Part shown: positions 9,377 through 18,739 of the stretch, in pieces | How the letters are laid out: the number at the start of each line of letters is the position of its first letter | How positions within the stretch are numbered: position 1 is the stretch's first letter | NCBI RefSeq assembly: GCF_003634275.1 | Contig: NZ_RBWY01000003.1 | Span: 186,001-250,000 of the forward strand | Direction of reading: 5' to 3' | Source of the DNA: Orbus hercynius | Lineage (GTDB): Bacteria > Pseudomonadota > Gammaproteobacteria > Enterobacterales > Orbaceae | DNA: 64,000 nucleotides | Position numbers and translations under genes: made by a program | Notes under the pieces: generated by a model | The model's input: only the letters and a program-made list of their open reading frames with translations | What the model was told of the DNA's origin: nothing | The model's database searches: none

Positions 9377-10633
9377 ATGGTTCGTCGTCAGCACCCATTA
9401 GTAAAATTGTATTTTAAAGTTGGGTTAATTCCGCAGATTTTATTGGGTCTGGTATTGGGTATCATTGTTGCTTTTGTTTCAAAAGAAACGGCAATGAATG
9501 TTGGTTTATTCGGTCAACTTTTTATTAATGCGCTTAAGTCAGTCGCGCCAATACTTGTTTTAATGTTAGTTGCCGCTTCAATAGCTAATCATCAACAAGG
9601 TAAAAAATCAAATATTAATTTATTGGTTATATTGTATTTTTCCGGCATGATTTCGGCGGCATTGATAGCAACTATCGCCAGTTTTATTTTCCCATCACAA
9701 ATTACGCTGGTGGATGATGTGCAAGCGATTGGTTTAACACCGCCGAGTGGCGTTAAAGAAATTTTATCCACTTTGCTTTACAAAATGATTGATAACCCCG
9801 TTAATGCTTTGGTTCAAGCAAACTATATTGGGTTAATTGTGTGGGGCATTGGTATCGGGCTTGCACTGCGTCATGCGAGTCAAACCACCAAAACCATGAT
9901 GACAGATTTATCGTATTCGATTTCTTATATTGTTAGAATTATTATTCGCTTTGCGCCATTAGGTATTTTTGGCCTTGTTGCATCAACATTAGCTGAAGCC
10001 GGGTTTGGTGAATTGCTTAATTATATCCATTTATTAGTGGTGTTAGTCGGTTGTATGTTGCTAGTTGCTTTAGTGATTAATCCGTTGCTAGCATTTTTTG
10101 TCATGCGTAAAAACCCTTATCCGTTGGTATTTGCCTCGTTGAGAGAGAGTGCGATTCCGGCTTTTTTTACGCGGAGTTCCGCGGCAAATATTCCGGTTAA
10201 TATGGAATTATGTAAAAAACTGAAAATGGATGAAGATACCTACTCCGTTGCAGTGCCACTTGGTGCGGCAATTAACATGTCAGGTGCTGCGGTGACGATT
10301 ACAATTTTAACACTTGCGGCAGTATATTCAATGGGCATTGAGGTTGATATTTATTCTGCGGTGTTATTGTGCATTGTCACATCAGTATGTGCATGTGGCG
10401 CTTCGGGAATCGCTGGAGGCTCTTTATTGTTAATTCCTGTGGCGTGTAGTATGTTTGGTATTCCCAATGAGATTGCCGTTAAGGTCATTGCGATAGGACT
10501 GACGGTTGGTGTGATTCAAGATTCGGTTGAAACAGCGATTAACTCATCAAGCGATATTGTTTTCATCGGCGCGATTTCATCCGCTTTAAGCACGAAAAAT
10601 GACAAGACAGTGAACGTTAAAGTTGAGTCTTAA
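9377..10633 (+). CDS. sstT: SstT serine/threonine:Na+ symporter
   Basis: Inner-membrane sodium-coupled symporter for serine and threonine (dicarboxylate/amino acid:cation symporter family). At 418 residues it matches E. coli SstT (414). Visible family features: the N-terminal [14 protein letters not shown] helix, the serine-rich re-entrant loop [13 protein letters not shown], the NMSGAAVTI helix and [19 protein letters not shown]. It is preceded by a 393-bp divergent intergenic region and followed by a strong hairpin, so it is probably monocistronic. Confidence 0.95.
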   Translation: MVRRQHPLVKLYFKVGLIPQILLGLVLGIIVAFVSKETAMNVGLFGQLFINALKSVAPILVLMLVAASIANHQQGKKSNINLLVILYFSGMISAALIATIASFIFPSQITLVDDVQAIGLTPPSGVKEILSTLLYKMIDNPVNALVQANYIGLIVWGIGIGLALRHASQTTKTMMTDLSYSISYIVRIIIRFAPLGIFGLVASTLAEAGFGELLNYIHLLVVLVGCMLLVALVINPLLAFFVMRKNPYPLVFASLRESAIPAFFTRSSAANIPVNMELCKKLKMDEDTYSVAVPLGAAINMSGAAVTITILTLAAVYSMGIEVDIYSAVLLCIVTSVCACGASGIAGGSLLLIPVACSMFGIPNEIAVKVIAIGLTVGVIQDSVETAINSSSDIVFIGAISSALSTKNDKTVNVKVES

Positions 10634-10650
10634 TCAGTTTAATCGCCTTT

Positions 10651-10680
10651 TATTCCCTTATTGTTCTGAATAAGGGAATA
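10651..10680 (+). terminator. Hairpin after sstT
   Basis: A perfect 12-bp stem: TATTCCCTTATT, loop GTTCTG, AATAAGGGAATA. The following T-rich tract is imperfect (cctgtttaattgtttt), so termination strength is uncertain. Confidence 0.5.
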
Positions 10681-10730
10681 CCTGTTTAATTGTTTTGTGC
10701 TTGCAATAAAAACATTGGCTTTCTTGCTGT

Positions 10731-10750
10731 TACTGTATATAATCACAATA
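10731..10750. promoter_or_regulatory. LexA (SOS) box 1 upstream of lexA
   Basis: TACTGTATATAATCACAATA has CTGT-N8-ACAA, one mismatch from the CTGT-N8-ACAG consensus. It is the first of two overlapping boxes in front of lexA, the same tandem arrangement as the E. coli lexA promoter. Confidence 0.8.
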
Positions 10751-10769
10751 TATGTATAAATAGACAGGA
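10750..10769. promoter_or_regulatory. LexA (SOS) box 2 upstream of lexA
   Basis: The core is ATGT-ATAAATAG-ACAG (10752-10767), one mismatch from consensus. It ends 7 bp before the lexA ATG, so bound LexA would block both transcription and start-site access. Confidence 0.8.
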
Positions 10770-10776
10770 TTTTAGT

Positions 10777-11391
10777 ATGAAGCCACTTACAGAGCGACAG
10801 CAGCAAATTTATGATTTAATTAAAGCCCATATCCATTCAACGGGCATGCCACCCACTCGTGCCGAAATTGCTAACCAACTTGGATTCCGCTCTGCGAATG
10901 CTGCTGAAGAGCACCTAAAAGCATTGGCACGTAAAGGGGCGATTGAGATGATCGCAGGATCATCTCGTGGTATTCGATTATTACTCGAAGAAGACGCCGA
11001 AGAAGGACTACCGCTAATTGGCCGTGTTGCCGCGGGATCGCCAATTTTAGCTCAAGAGCATATTGAAGGGTATTATCAAGTTGATCCGAGTTTGTTTAAA
11101 CCTTGTGCTGATTTTTTGCTGCGTGTGAATGGGATGTCAATGAAAGATATCGGCATTTTGGATGGTGACTTGTTAGCGGTGCATAAAACTCAAGAGGTTA
11201 GAAATGGGCAAGTTATTGTTGCAAGAATTGGCGAAGAGGTGACAGTAAAACGATTGGAAAGAAAAGGTGCAAAAGTTCGTTTAATCGCTGAAAATGGTGA
11301 TTTTAGTCCTATTGATGTTAATCTACAAACACAAGAATTTTCGATCGAAGGATTAGCTGTTGGAGTCATTCGTAACGGAACATGGATGTAA
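10777..11391 (+). CDS. lexA: LexA, SOS response repressor
   Basis: A 204-residue SOS repressor and self-cleaving protease. The N-terminal winged helix spans residues 1-70, with PPTRAEIAQ-like [13 protein letters not shown]. The cleavage site VAAG puts Ala86-Gly87 in place of E. coli 84-85. The catalytic dyad is Ser121 (GMSMKD) and Lys158 (VTVKR). I chose the ATG at 10777 because it gives the family length (E. coli 202) and leaves the two LexA boxes upstream. A longer in-frame reading from 10690 would place the boxes inside the gene. It is autoregulated. The small membrane-protein gene 64 bp downstream lies before the next terminator, so it is probably cotranscribed. Confidence 0.97.
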   Translation: MKPLTERQQQIYDLIKAHIHSTGMPPTRAEIANQLGFRSANAAEEHLKALARKGAIEMIAGSSRGIRLLLEEDAEEGLPLIGRVAAGSPILAQEHIEGYYQVDPSLFKPCADFLLRVNGMSMKDIGILDGDLLAVHKTQEVRNGQVIVARIGEEVTVKRLERKGAKVRLIAENGDFSPIDVNLQTQEFSIEGLAVGVIRNGTWM

Positions 11392-11455
11392 TTTTGTTCG
11401 ATTTCGTATAGACTAACCAAAATACAACGCAATCAGATAAAAAGGGGTAAAAAGA

Positions 11456-11824
11456 ATGTGGTTATTTTGGTTATATGAGTTTTTAGGTCTAGTTGCCGTT
11501 ATTGTTCTAATATTTGCTTATTGCCGTTTTCGTAAACAAGGTTTTTGGTCATTCGTTTGGCATCAATTAAAGTGGGTTTCACTAGCTGTTGTCGCTATAT
11601 GGTTGATTATTGCAATATTGTGTTGGAATCATCTTTACAGCGCAACGCAATGCTATTTTAGAGGTGTTAGTATGAAGGCAAATACCAAGTACTCAATTTA
11701 TTTAGGTGAATGTCAAATTGAAACGCCACGGGGTGCTTATATTCCAATTAATAAAACCCGTTCACTACCTGATGGTCACAATGGTAACGATACTGATAAT
11801 GTGGATGAATATTTTGGTAATTAA
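11456..11824 (+). CDS. Unknown small membrane protein cotranscribed with lexA
   Basis: This 122-residue protein was not recognised. It shows two hydrophobic helices, about residues 5-23 and 41-57. The loop between them is basic (Arg24, Arg26, Lys27, Lys39), so by the positive-inside rule both ends should face the periplasm. The C-terminal 65 residues are polar, with Cys66 and Cys86 that could form a disulfide, and a low-complexity acidic/Asn tail. An AGGGG ribosome-binding site lies upstream. It starts 64 bp after lexA with no terminator between, and a good terminator follows at 11851. This is the position of dinF in E. coli, but it is not DinF. SOS induction is inferred from context. Confidence 0.75.
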   Translation: MWLFWLYEFLGLVAVIVLIFAYCRFRKQGFWSFVWHQLKWVSLAVVAIWLIIAILCWNHLYSATQCYFRGVSMKANTKYSIYLGECQIETPRGAYIPINKTRSLPDGHNGNDTDNVDEYFGN

Positions 11825-11850
11825 CTTAACCCTTTTTTAACTAATCAATG

Positions 11851-11874
11851 GCGATCAATTTGGTCGCTTTTTTA
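11851..11874 (+). terminator. Intrinsic terminator of the lexA unit
   Basis: GCGATC, loop AATTT, GGTCGC (one T-G pair), followed by TTTTTTAT. It closes the lexA plus membrane-protein unit. Confidence 0.75.
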
Positions 11875-11910
11875 TTCGTAAGCATTTTTATCGTAACGGT
11901 TTATTTATAC

Positions 11911-12480
11911 CTAAGTTAAACTTCCGAGTTCCAATTTAAGCCAAGTAAATATAATATTACCCGTATTGCGTTTAACGCCCGGTATATAGGTACTTTGAAT
12001 TGAAAGTCTGTCATATTCAAATGATAATAGTGGTAATGGGGCAGGGAAGGGAATCCAGTTATAGTCTTTGCGCGCGGTAATACTTAATGTATAGCCAATG
12101 CCAATACGAAATTTATCACTATTGCTCGGTCGCCAATATGTCTGGTAGGCATATCCACCGATGGGTTCAATCACATTATGTGAATCTTGAAACTCCATTA
12201 CGTACAGGGCATGCCAATCACCATCTTGATCAAAACGATAAACCCCCATCCCAATACCCCATGGCCTTTCATTGTATCCCTTAATGTTTTCGCTATCGTA
12301 GGTTGCACGGTTATGCCATGTATTGACCGGCACATACAGCTCATAGTTATCTGAATGCCATGTATCGGATAAGCGCTGTTTAATTTTGTGCCATAAGCTT
12401 AAATTATTATTATCTGCCAAAACAGAATATGAGCTTAAAAATAAAAAAAATAGAAAATATATTTTTAACATATCATTCAT
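11911..12480 (-). CDS. pagP: PagP lipid A palmitoyltransferase
   Basis: Outer-membrane 8-strand beta-barrel enzyme that moves a palmitoyl chain from phospholipid to lipid A, lowering recognition by host immunity and cationic peptides. From the chosen start the protein has 189 residues: a hydrophobic signal peptide ending near SVLADNN, an amphipathic N-terminal helix, then the barrel. The catalytic residues of the family appear: His in NTWHNRA and Asp-Ser in EFQDSHN. YNERPWGIG and the TYIPG near the C-terminus also match E. coli PagP. An in-frame extension to 12531 would put a polar leader before the signal peptide and was rejected. No clear ribosome-binding site is seen. Confidence 0.93.
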   Translation of the reverse strand: MNDMLKIYFLFFLFLSSYSVLADNNNLSLWHKIKQRLSDTWHSDNYELYVPVNTWHNRATYDSENIKGYNERPWGIGMGVYRFDQDGDWHALYVMEFQDSHNVIEPIGGYAYQTYWRPSNSDKFRIGIGYTLSITARKDYNWIPFPAPLPLLSFEYDRLSIQSTYIPGVKRNTGNIIFTWLKLELGSLT

Positions 12481-12549
12481 TTTGTTAGTTGTTAATAGGG
12501 TGTTTTTTGGCGTTGATGAGTAAAAATACACGATTATTTATTTAACATA

Positions 12550-12576
12550 CAGCCTTTAAATTTAATTTAAAGGCTG
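12550..12576 (-). terminator. Hairpin after ybdG
   Basis: A perfect 12-bp stem (CAGCCTTTAAAT, loop TTA, ATTTAAAGGCTG) begins 6 bp after the ybdG stop on the minus strand. The T-tract beyond it is poor, so it may stop or stabilise transcripts. Confidence 0.5.
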
Positions 12577-12581
12577 GGTAA

Positions 12582-13835
12582 TTATCGTTTAATGTATTCA
12601 CCTAGCGCTCTAACGTCATTTCCTGTTGGTGTTTGGTGCACACGCAAGCCAAATTCTGGAATGATTGCAAAAATATGGTCGAAAATATCAGCTTGAATAT
12701 TTTCGTAAGCGACCCATTGTGTTGTATTCGTAAAGGCATAAATTTCAATCGGTAATCCGTTTGAAGTCGGCGCTAATTGCCTGACCATTAGGGTCATATT
12801 TTGATGAATTTGCGGATGATTATGCAAGTATGCTTCTAAATAGGCTCTAAATGTACCTAAGTTCGTTAATCGTCTACCATTTATTTGATAACCCGTATCG
12901 ATTTGACGTTCACGGTTATACTGCGTTATTTCATTGATTTTATTATCAATATAAGGTGCTAGTAATTGAGCTTGTTTCAATGTATCACAATCATGTTGTG
13001 TTAAAAAATACACACTTGTTGTATCAATAAAAATACTTCGCTTAATCCTACGTCCGCCTGATTCACTCATGCCTTGCCAGTTTTTAAATGAATCGGAGAT
13101 TAACGCATAAGTCGGAATAGTTGAGATAGTTTTATCCCAATTTTGGACTTTCACTGTAGTTAGTGTGATATCAATAACATCGCCATCTGCACCATATTTC
13201 GGCATTTCTAGCCAGTCACCTACATTGAGCATTTTATTAACTGATAATTGGATACCAGCAACTAGGCCTAGTAACGGGTCTTTAAATACTAACATTAATA
13301 CTGCTGTCATTGCACCTAATCCACTCAATAATAAAATAGGAGAACGATTGATGAGTAATGAGATGACTAAAATAGCAATAAACACAGTAACGATAAGTTT
13401 AATACTTTGATTAATTCCTCTGATCGGTAATCTTTTTGCTAAACCATTTTTTTGCGTGATGCTCAGCCATATATCTAAAATGGAAAAGAAAGAGAGTGTA
13501 ATAAAAATCAAGATCCAGATCTGAGAAACAACTAACAATATTGTTTGAATTAATTCATCATTATTTAGCCAAACTTTGGCTTGTATATAAACGACAAGGC
13601 CTTGTAATGTTAGAATAATACGATTAAAAAATTGATGTTTTATAAAAAGATTCATCCATTTGTCACGCCCTTTTTGGGCATAATGACATTCAATACTTTT
13701 TAAGATTACTTTGTGCAGTATTAAGTGGGTAATAATCGTAATTACCACGATTAAACAAATGATCAAGCCTAAAGCGACAAGATCTGGATATGAAAATTCA
13801 TTACGTTTAAAGATATCGAAAAGATAATTTTGCAT
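12582..13835 (-). CDS. ybdG: YbdG/MscM-type mechanosensitive channel
   Basis: A 417-residue MscS-superfamily channel of the inner membrane, the same length as E. coli YbdG (415), which gates under membrane tension during osmotic downshift. About five N-terminal hydrophobic helices are seen. The pore-lining helix is in the segment LLSGLGAMTAVLMLVFKDPL, followed by the beta domain with VGDWLEM and GDVIDITLTTVKVQNWDKT, typical of MscS proteins. It is probably monocistronic: pagP, further downstream on the same strand, lies beyond a hairpin. Confidence 0.92.
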   Translation of the reverse strand: MQNYLFDIFKRNEFSYPDLVALGLIICLIVVITIITHLILHKVILKSIECHYAQKGRDKWMNLFIKHQFFNRIILTLQGLVVYIQAKVWLNNDELIQTILLVVSQIWILIFITLSFFSILDIWLSITQKNGLAKRLPIRGINQSIKLIVTVFIAILVISLLINRSPILLLSGLGAMTAVLMLVFKDPLLGLVAGIQLSVNKMLNVGDWLEMPKYGADGDVIDITLTTVKVQNWDKTISTIPTYALISDSFKNWQGMSESGGRRIKRSIFIDTTSVYFLTQHDCDTLKQAQLLAPYIDNKINEITQYNRERQIDTGYQINGRRLTNLGTFRAYLEAYLHNHPQIHQNMTLMVRQLAPTSNGLPIEIYAFTNTTQWVAYENIQADIFDHIFAIIPEFGLRVHQTPTGNDVRALGEYIKR

Positions 13836-13952
13836 TACGTTTTTTCCCGCTGATTCCTTAAATAATTAAAAGATGAATGAACCATTCTAGGGATATCGCG
13901 CCTAGATCGCAATGATAAAATTATTTATAGGTATTAACGTGATAAAAAATTC

Positions 13953-13988
13953 TTGACAAACACTTGAAATTTATCTAATAGACCATAT
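13953..13988 (+). promoter_or_regulatory. Putative clpB promoter (sigma-70 with overlapping sigma-32-like elements)
   Basis: TTGACA (13953-13958), 17 nt, TAATAG gives a housekeeping promoter. Overlapping it, CTTGAAA (13963-13969) and GACCATAT (13981-13988; consensus CCCCATNT) resemble a heat-shock promoter, with a spacer at the short end of the usual range. clpB is a heat-shock gene in E. coli. Confidence 0.5.
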
Positions 13989-14057
13989 TTAGTCACTAAG
14001 CAAAGGTTTAGCTATTTAAAATAGTCAAGCCAAATTATTGCAAAGGAGATATTAAAT

Positions 14058-16628
14058 ATGAGGTTAGATAAACTTACTAATAAATTTCAGCAGGCATTGG
14101 CTGATGCTCAGTCGATGGCGTTAGGTAAAGATAATCAATATATTGAACCGGTTCATGTATTAGCGGCAATGCTTAATCAAGAAGGCAGTAGCGTAAAACC
14201 GTTATTAGCATCAGCAGGCGCAAATCTGAATTTATTGCAACAAGAATTGATAAATGAGATCGATAAATTACCACAAGTACAAGGTATTGGTGGCGAAATT
14301 ATTCCATCACAACACTTTATTCGTGTATTAAATTTATGTGACAAATTGGCGCAAAAAGGCGGTGATAGCTTTATTTCGTCAGAATTATTTATTTTAGCAG
14401 CATTAGAGGATAAAGGAGTACTTGCCGATATATTACAAAAAGCAGGTATTACTAAAGCGCGATTTACTCAAGCGGTTAATCAAGTAAGAGGAAATGATAA
14501 CGTGAATGATGCTAATGCAGAAGATCAACGTGAAGCGTTGAAAAAATATACTATTGACTTAACTGAGCGCGCAGAGCAAGGTAAATTAGATCCGGTGATT
14601 GGCCGTGATGAAGAGATTCGCCGTACGATTCAAGTGTTACAACGTCGAACGAAAAATAACCCGGTATTAATTGGTGAGCCTGGCGTGGGTAAAACGGCTA
14701 TCGTTGAAGGGCTTGCGCAACGTATTGTTAATAATGAAGTGCCTGATGGGTTACGTCATAAACGTGTTTTATCGTTAGATATGGGTGCATTAATTGCGGG
14801 CGCTAAATACCGCGGTGAGTTTGAAGAGCGCCTTAAAGCGGTATTGAAAGATATCTCTAAAGAAGAAGGCAATGTTATTTTGTTTATTGATGAAATCCAC
14901 ACGATGGTTGGTGCGGGTAAATCAGATGGTGCGATGGATGCTGGTAATATGCTCAAACCGGCATTAGCACGTGGTGAGTTACACTGCGTTGGCGCAACAA
15001 CTCTGGATGAATATCGCCAATATATTGAAAAGGATCCAGCATTAGAACGTCGTTTCCAAAAAGTGTATGTCGCCGAACCAACGGTTGAAGATACTATTGC
15101 CATTTTACGTGGCTTAAAAGAGCGTTATGAGCTGCATCATCATGTGCAAATTACTGATCCAGCGATTGTCGCTGCTGCAACATTATCGCATCGTTATATT
15201 TCTGATCGCATGTTACCAGATAAAGCGATTGATTTAATTGATGAGGCAGCCTCAAGTATTCGTATGCAAATGGATTCAAAACCAGAGTCACTCGATCGAC
15301 TTGAGCGCCGTATTATCCAGCTTAAATTGGAACAACAAGCGCTGAAGAAAGAGACCGATGATGCCAGTAAAAAACGGTTAGAGATGCTCAATGAGGAACT
15401 CGCTGAGAAAGAGAAAGAATTTGCCTCACTTGATGAAGAGTGGAAATCTGAGAAAGCCGCGGTATCTGGCACGCAAAATATTAAAGCCGATATTGAGAAA
15501 GCACGCACCGAGCTTGAACAAGCACGCCGCGCTGGTGATTTGAATAAAATGTCTGAATTGCAATACGGTAAAATTCCAGAGTTAGAGAAAAAACTTGCAT
15601 CAGCAACGCAGCTTGAAGGTAAAACGATGAAGTTGCTGCGTAATAAAGTCACTGATCATGAAATTGCGGAAGTATTATCAAAAGCGACTGGCATTCCGGT
15701 TTCAAGAATGCTCGAAAGTGAAAAAGATAAGTTATTGCATATGGAAAGTGCCTTACATACTCGGGTTATTGGTCAAGATGAAGCGGTTGTTGCGGTGGCA
15801 AATGCGATTCGCCGTAGCCGAGCAGGCCTTTCTGATCCTAATAAACCGATTGGGTCATTCTTATTCTTAGGGCCAACGGGGGTTGGTAAAACCGAGCTAT
15901 GTAAATCCCTTGCCAGCTTTATGTTTGATAGTGAAGATGCCATGGTGCGCATTGATATGTCTGAGTTTATGGAAAAACACTCTGTTGCACGATTAATTGG
16001 TGCACCTCCGGGTTATGTTGGTTATGAAGAAGGTGGCTATTTAACCGAAGCAGTAAGACGTAGACCTTATTCAGTCATTTTACTTGATGAAGTTGAAAAG
16101 GCGCACCCAGATGTATTTAATATTTTACTACAAGTACTCGATGATGGGCGATTAACTGATGGTCAAGGTAGAACGGTTGATTTCCGTAATACCGTCATCA
16201 TTATGACATCAAATTTAGGTTCTGATTTGATTCAAGGACAAATTGAATTGAGCTATGAGGAGATGAAAGCATTAGTAATGACGGTCGTGACTCAGCACTT
16301 CAGACCTGAATTTATTAATCGTATTGATGAGACGGTTGTGTTCCATCCACTCGGTCAAGACAATATTAAAGCGATTGCCAAAATTCAGTTGGCAAGAGTT
16401 GAAAAACGCCTTGAAGAGCGCGGATATACGATGGATATTTCTGATCGTGCTTTAGAGCAGTTAGCGAAAGTTGGTTTTGATCCGCTGTATGGTGCAAGAC
16501 CACTAAAACGAGCGATTCAGCAAGCGTTAGAAAACCCATTAGCACAACAAATGTTATCGGGTAAATTGATTCCAGGTAAAACGATTCACTTGGATTTAGA
16601 TGGTGATAATATTGTTGCGACGCAATAA
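14058..16628 (+). CDS. clpB: ClpB, protein disaggregase
   Basis: Hexameric AAA+ chaperone that rescues aggregated proteins together with DnaK. It has 856 residues (E. coli 857): N domain 1-145, AAA-1 with Walker A GEPGVGKT at 206-213 and Walker B FIDEIHT, coiled-coil M domain about 405-525, AAA-2 with Walker A GPTGVGKT at 605-612 and [13 protein letters not shown], then the C-terminal domain. A strong AAGGAG ribosome-binding site precedes the ATG. It is followed by an intrinsic terminator, so the gene stands alone, probably under heat-shock control. Confidence 0.98.
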   Translation: MRLDKLTNKFQQALADAQSMALGKDNQYIEPVHVLAAMLNQEGSSVKPLLASAGANLNLLQQELINEIDKLPQVQGIGGEIIPSQHFIRVLNLCDKLAQKGGDSFISSELFILAALEDKGVLADILQKAGITKARFTQAVNQVRGNDNVNDANAEDQREALKKYTIDLTERAEQGKLDPVIGRDEEIRRTIQVLQRRTKNNPVLIGEPGVGKTAIVEGLAQRIVNNEVPDGLRHKRVLSLDMGALIAGAKYRGEFEERLKAVLKDISKEEGNVILFIDEIHTMVGAGKSDGAMDAGNMLKPALARGELHCVGATTLDEYRQYIEKDPALERRFQKVYVAEPTVEDTIAILRGLKERYELHHHVQITDPAIVAAATLSHRYISDRMLPDKAIDLIDEAASSIRMQMDSKPESLDRLERRIIQLKLEQQALKKETDDASKKRLEMLNEELAEKEKEFASLDEEWKSEKAAVSGTQNIKADIEKARTELEQARRAGDLNKMSELQYGKIPELEKKLASATQLEGKTMKLLRNKVTDHEIAEVLSKATGIPVSRMLESEKDKLLHMESALHTRVIGQDEAVVAVANAIRRSRAGLSDPNKPIGSFLFLGPTGVGKTELCKSLASFMFDSEDAMVRIDMSEFMEKHSVARLIGAPPGYVGYEEGGYLTEAVRRRPYSVILLDEVEKAHPDVFNILLQVLDDGRLTDGQGRTVDFRNTVIIMTSNLGSDLIQGQIELSYEEMKALVMTVVTQHFRPEFINRIDETVVFHPLGQDNIKAIAKIQLARVEKRLEERGYTMDISDRALEQLAKVGFDPLYGARPLKRAIQQALENPLAQQMLSGKLIPGKTIHLDLDGDNIVATQ

Positions 16629-16658
16629 TCGCAACAAGTGATTAATAGCTAAATTTTT

Positions 16659-16685
16659 AAACCGACCTTTGGGTCGGTTTTTTTA
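16659..16685 (+). terminator. Intrinsic terminator of clpB
   Basis: AAACCGACC, loop TTTG, GGTCGGTTT, followed by TTTTT. The stem is strong and perfect. Confidence 0.88.
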
Positions 16686-16741
16686 TTGTGTTTTTTCAAT
16701 CTGACTCATTTACCTGTATTTAAATAAAAATTCACTTTATG

Positions 16742-16755
16742 TGCATAAAAATGCA
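16742..16755. promoter_or_regulatory. ARG box (ArgR operator) upstream of argC
   Basis: TGCATAAAAATGCA is a perfect palindrome that fits the ARG core TGAATwwwwATTCA with one symmetric change in each half (GCA for GAA). It lies about 75-88 bp upstream of the argC start, between the clpB terminator and argC. A second tandem box could not be aligned well. Confidence 0.6.
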
Positions 16756-16829
16756 AATTTAAGTTGAAATTGTGCATACAATCCATTATTCTATTCCACA
16801 ATGATGGCGATAAGATAATGGGAATAATT

Positions 16830-17840
16830 ATGTTAAAAGCGTTAATTGTGGGAGCGAGCGGTTATGCTGGTGCACAGCTGGCTTTCTATCTGAGTAAACA
16901 TCCTCATATTGAAATAGCAGGCTTAACCGTATCAGAGAAAAGCGCTGATGCCGGTAAGTTACTTTCTGATTTTGAGCTACATCCACAATTAAAAGGCCTA
17001 GTCGATCTGCCGCTATTACCGATGGCAGATTACACGGCGATTATTCAAGATATTGATATCGTTTTTTTAGCCACAGAACACTCCGTTAGCCACGATATTG
17101 CCCCTTACTTTTTAGAACAAGGTTGTATTGTTTTCGATTTATCGGGGGCATTTAGAGTCAATTCTTTAGGCTTTTATACTGAATTTTATGGCTTTAATCA
17201 CCAACATCAAACGTGGCTGGATAAAGCTGTTTATGGGCTTGCCGAATGGAATGACAAGCTGATTAAACATGCGCAGCTTATTGCGGTGCCAGGTTGTTAC
17301 CCAACCGCTGCACAGTTACCGTTAAAACCCTTGATTGCAGAGGGGCTATTAGACGATACTCAGTGGCCGGTTATTAATGCGGTGAGTGGTGTGAGTGGCG
17401 CTGGTCGCAAAGCATCATTAAAAAATCATTTTTGTGAAGTGAGTTTACATGCTTATGGTCTATTTTCACACCGTCATCAGCCTGAAATTGCTACACATCT
17501 AGGTCAAGAAGTTATTTTTACTCCACATTTGGGGAGTTTTAAACAAGGTATTCATGCCACTATAACATGCCGAGTCAAAGACGGTGTCACCACGGATGAT
17601 ATTTTGGCTGCATTAAATAAATACTATGCGCATAAACCGTTAGTCAGAGTGTATCAACAAGGTTGGCCAGCATTAAAATCTGTTGTTGGTTTACCTTATT
17701 GCGATATTGGTTTTGCTTTGAAAGATCGCCATTTAATTTTGATTTCAGTTGAAGATAATCTGTTAAAAGGCGCGGCGGCACAAGCGGTTCAATGTATGAA
17801 TATTCGTTTTGGTTTTGATGAAACGACGTCGTTAATTTAA
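16830..17840 (+). CDS. argC: ArgC, N-acetyl-gamma-glutamyl-phosphate reductase
   Basis: NADPH-dependent third step of arginine synthesis, reducing N-acetylglutamyl phosphate to the semialdehyde. It has 336 residues (E. coli 334). The Rossmann start is [14 protein letters not shown]; the active-site Cys156 is in [19 protein letters not shown] and HRHQPEIA are conserved. I chose the ATG at 16830 because GGGA lies 6 nt upstream and the protein then starts like E. coli ArgC. Extra upstream codons from 16764 are not conserved. It is first in argC-argB, with 14 bp before argB. argE, divergent from argC in E. coli, is absent here. Confidence 0.96.
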   Translation: MLKALIVGASGYAGAQLAFYLSKHPHIEIAGLTVSEKSADAGKLLSDFELHPQLKGLVDLPLLPMADYTAIIQDIDIVFLATEHSVSHDIAPYFLEQGCIVFDLSGAFRVNSLGFYTEFYGFNHQHQTWLDKAVYGLAEWNDKLIKHAQLIAVPGCYPTAAQLPLKPLIAEGLLDDTQWPVINAVSGVSGAGRKASLKNHFCEVSLHAYGLFSHRHQPEIATHLGQEVIFTPHLGSFKQGIHATITCRVKDGVTTDDILAALNKYYAHKPLVRVYQQGWPALKSVVGLPYCDIGFALKDRHLILISVEDNLLKGAAAQAVQCMNIRFGFDETTSLI

Positions 17841-17854
17841 TAATAGGAAAGTTT

Positions 17855-18628
17855 ATGAATCCGTTAGTGATTAAATTAGGTGGCGTATTACTTGATACGA
17901 AAGAAGCACTAAATAATTTATTTGCTGTGATGAGTGAATATAAATCACAGTATCAAAGACCGCTGGTGGTTGTGCATGGTGGTGGCTGCGTGGTTGATGA
18001 ATTGATGAAGAAATTGGCTTTACCCGTTGTGCGCCGTAATGGTTTACGCGTTACGCCAGAAGATCAAATTGATATTATTGTTGGTGCGCTATCTGGTAGT
18101 GCCAATAAAACTTTGCTGGCACAAGCGGCAAAGCACCAATTACGAGCTGTGGGTTTATCATTAGCTGATGGCAATAGCATTACTGTTCGGCAAATTTCCG
18201 CTGAACTTGGCTGCGTTGGTGAGGCCGCGGTTGGTGATGGTCACTTATTAAACTTATTGCTACAAAATGGCTATTTACCCATCATCAGTTCTATTGGTAT
18301 CACCCCTCAGGGGAAATTAATGAATGTGAATGCCGATCATGCAGCTGTCGCGATTGCAAAAACCATTAACGCCGACTTAGTCTTATTATCTGATGTTGCG
18401 GGAGTGTTAGATGCTAATAAACAGCGAATTGAATCATTGACACAAGAGCAGGCTGATACCTTGATTGAGCAAGGTGTTATCACTGATGGCATGGTTGTAA
18501 AAGTACAATCGGCATTTGAAGCCGCACAGATGTTACAACGACCAATCGATATTGCGAGTTGGAAAGAGAGTGAAAAATTAATCACACTATTTAACGGTAC
18601 ACCAACGGGCACAAGAATCATTGCCTAA
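17855..18628 (+). CDS. argB: ArgB, N-acetylglutamate kinase
   Basis: Phosphorylates N-acetylglutamate, the second step of arginine synthesis. It has 257 residues (E. coli 258). Amino-acid-kinase features are clear: VIKLGGVLL at the N-terminus, the glycine loop [13 protein letters not shown], and [13 protein letters not shown]. No N-terminal extension of the arginine-inhibited type is present, so control is probably transcriptional through ArgR, as in E. coli. It follows argC by 14 bp and so lies in the same operon; argG follows after 111 bp. Confidence 0.96.
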   Translation: MNPLVIKLGGVLLDTKEALNNLFAVMSEYKSQYQRPLVVVHGGGCVVDELMKKLALPVVRRNGLRVTPEDQIDIIVGALSGSANKTLLAQAAKHQLRAVGLSLADGNSITVRQISAELGCVGEAAVGDGHLLNLLLQNGYLPIISSIGITPQGKLMNVNADHAAVAIAKTINADLVLLSDVAGVLDANKQRIESLTQEQADTLIEQGVITDGMVVKVQSAFEAAQMLQRPIDIASWKESEKLITLFNGTPTGTRIIA

Positions 18629-18714
18629 TCGTTATTGAACAAGTATATTAAATTACATTTGTTGATTTTATTAGCAAATATTGTGTTAATTCATTGAGTA
18701 CTTTTAATTTAAAG

Positions 18715-18728
18715 TGCATAAATACATA
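18715..18728. promoter_or_regulatory. Weak ARG-box-like site upstream of argG
   Basis: The left half TGCAT is identical to the argC box, but the right half (ACATA) is degraded. It ends 11 bp before the argG ATG. It suggests separate ArgR control of argG but is not convincing alone. Confidence 0.3.
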
Positions 18729-18739
18729 AAGGGTATAAC

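Noticed and set aside
10690-10776. N-terminal extension of lexA from an upstream in-frame start
   Set aside because: It would run through both LexA boxes, has no ribosome-binding site, and the added residues do not match LexA. The ATG at 10777 gives the family length.
15194-15652. 152-codon open frame antisense to clpB
   Set aside because: Low-complexity Ser-rich product opposite a highly conserved gene; a shadow frame.
16761-16778. Second tandem ARG box beside the argC operator
   Set aside because: At the expected 21-bp spacing only scattered matches to the consensus remain.
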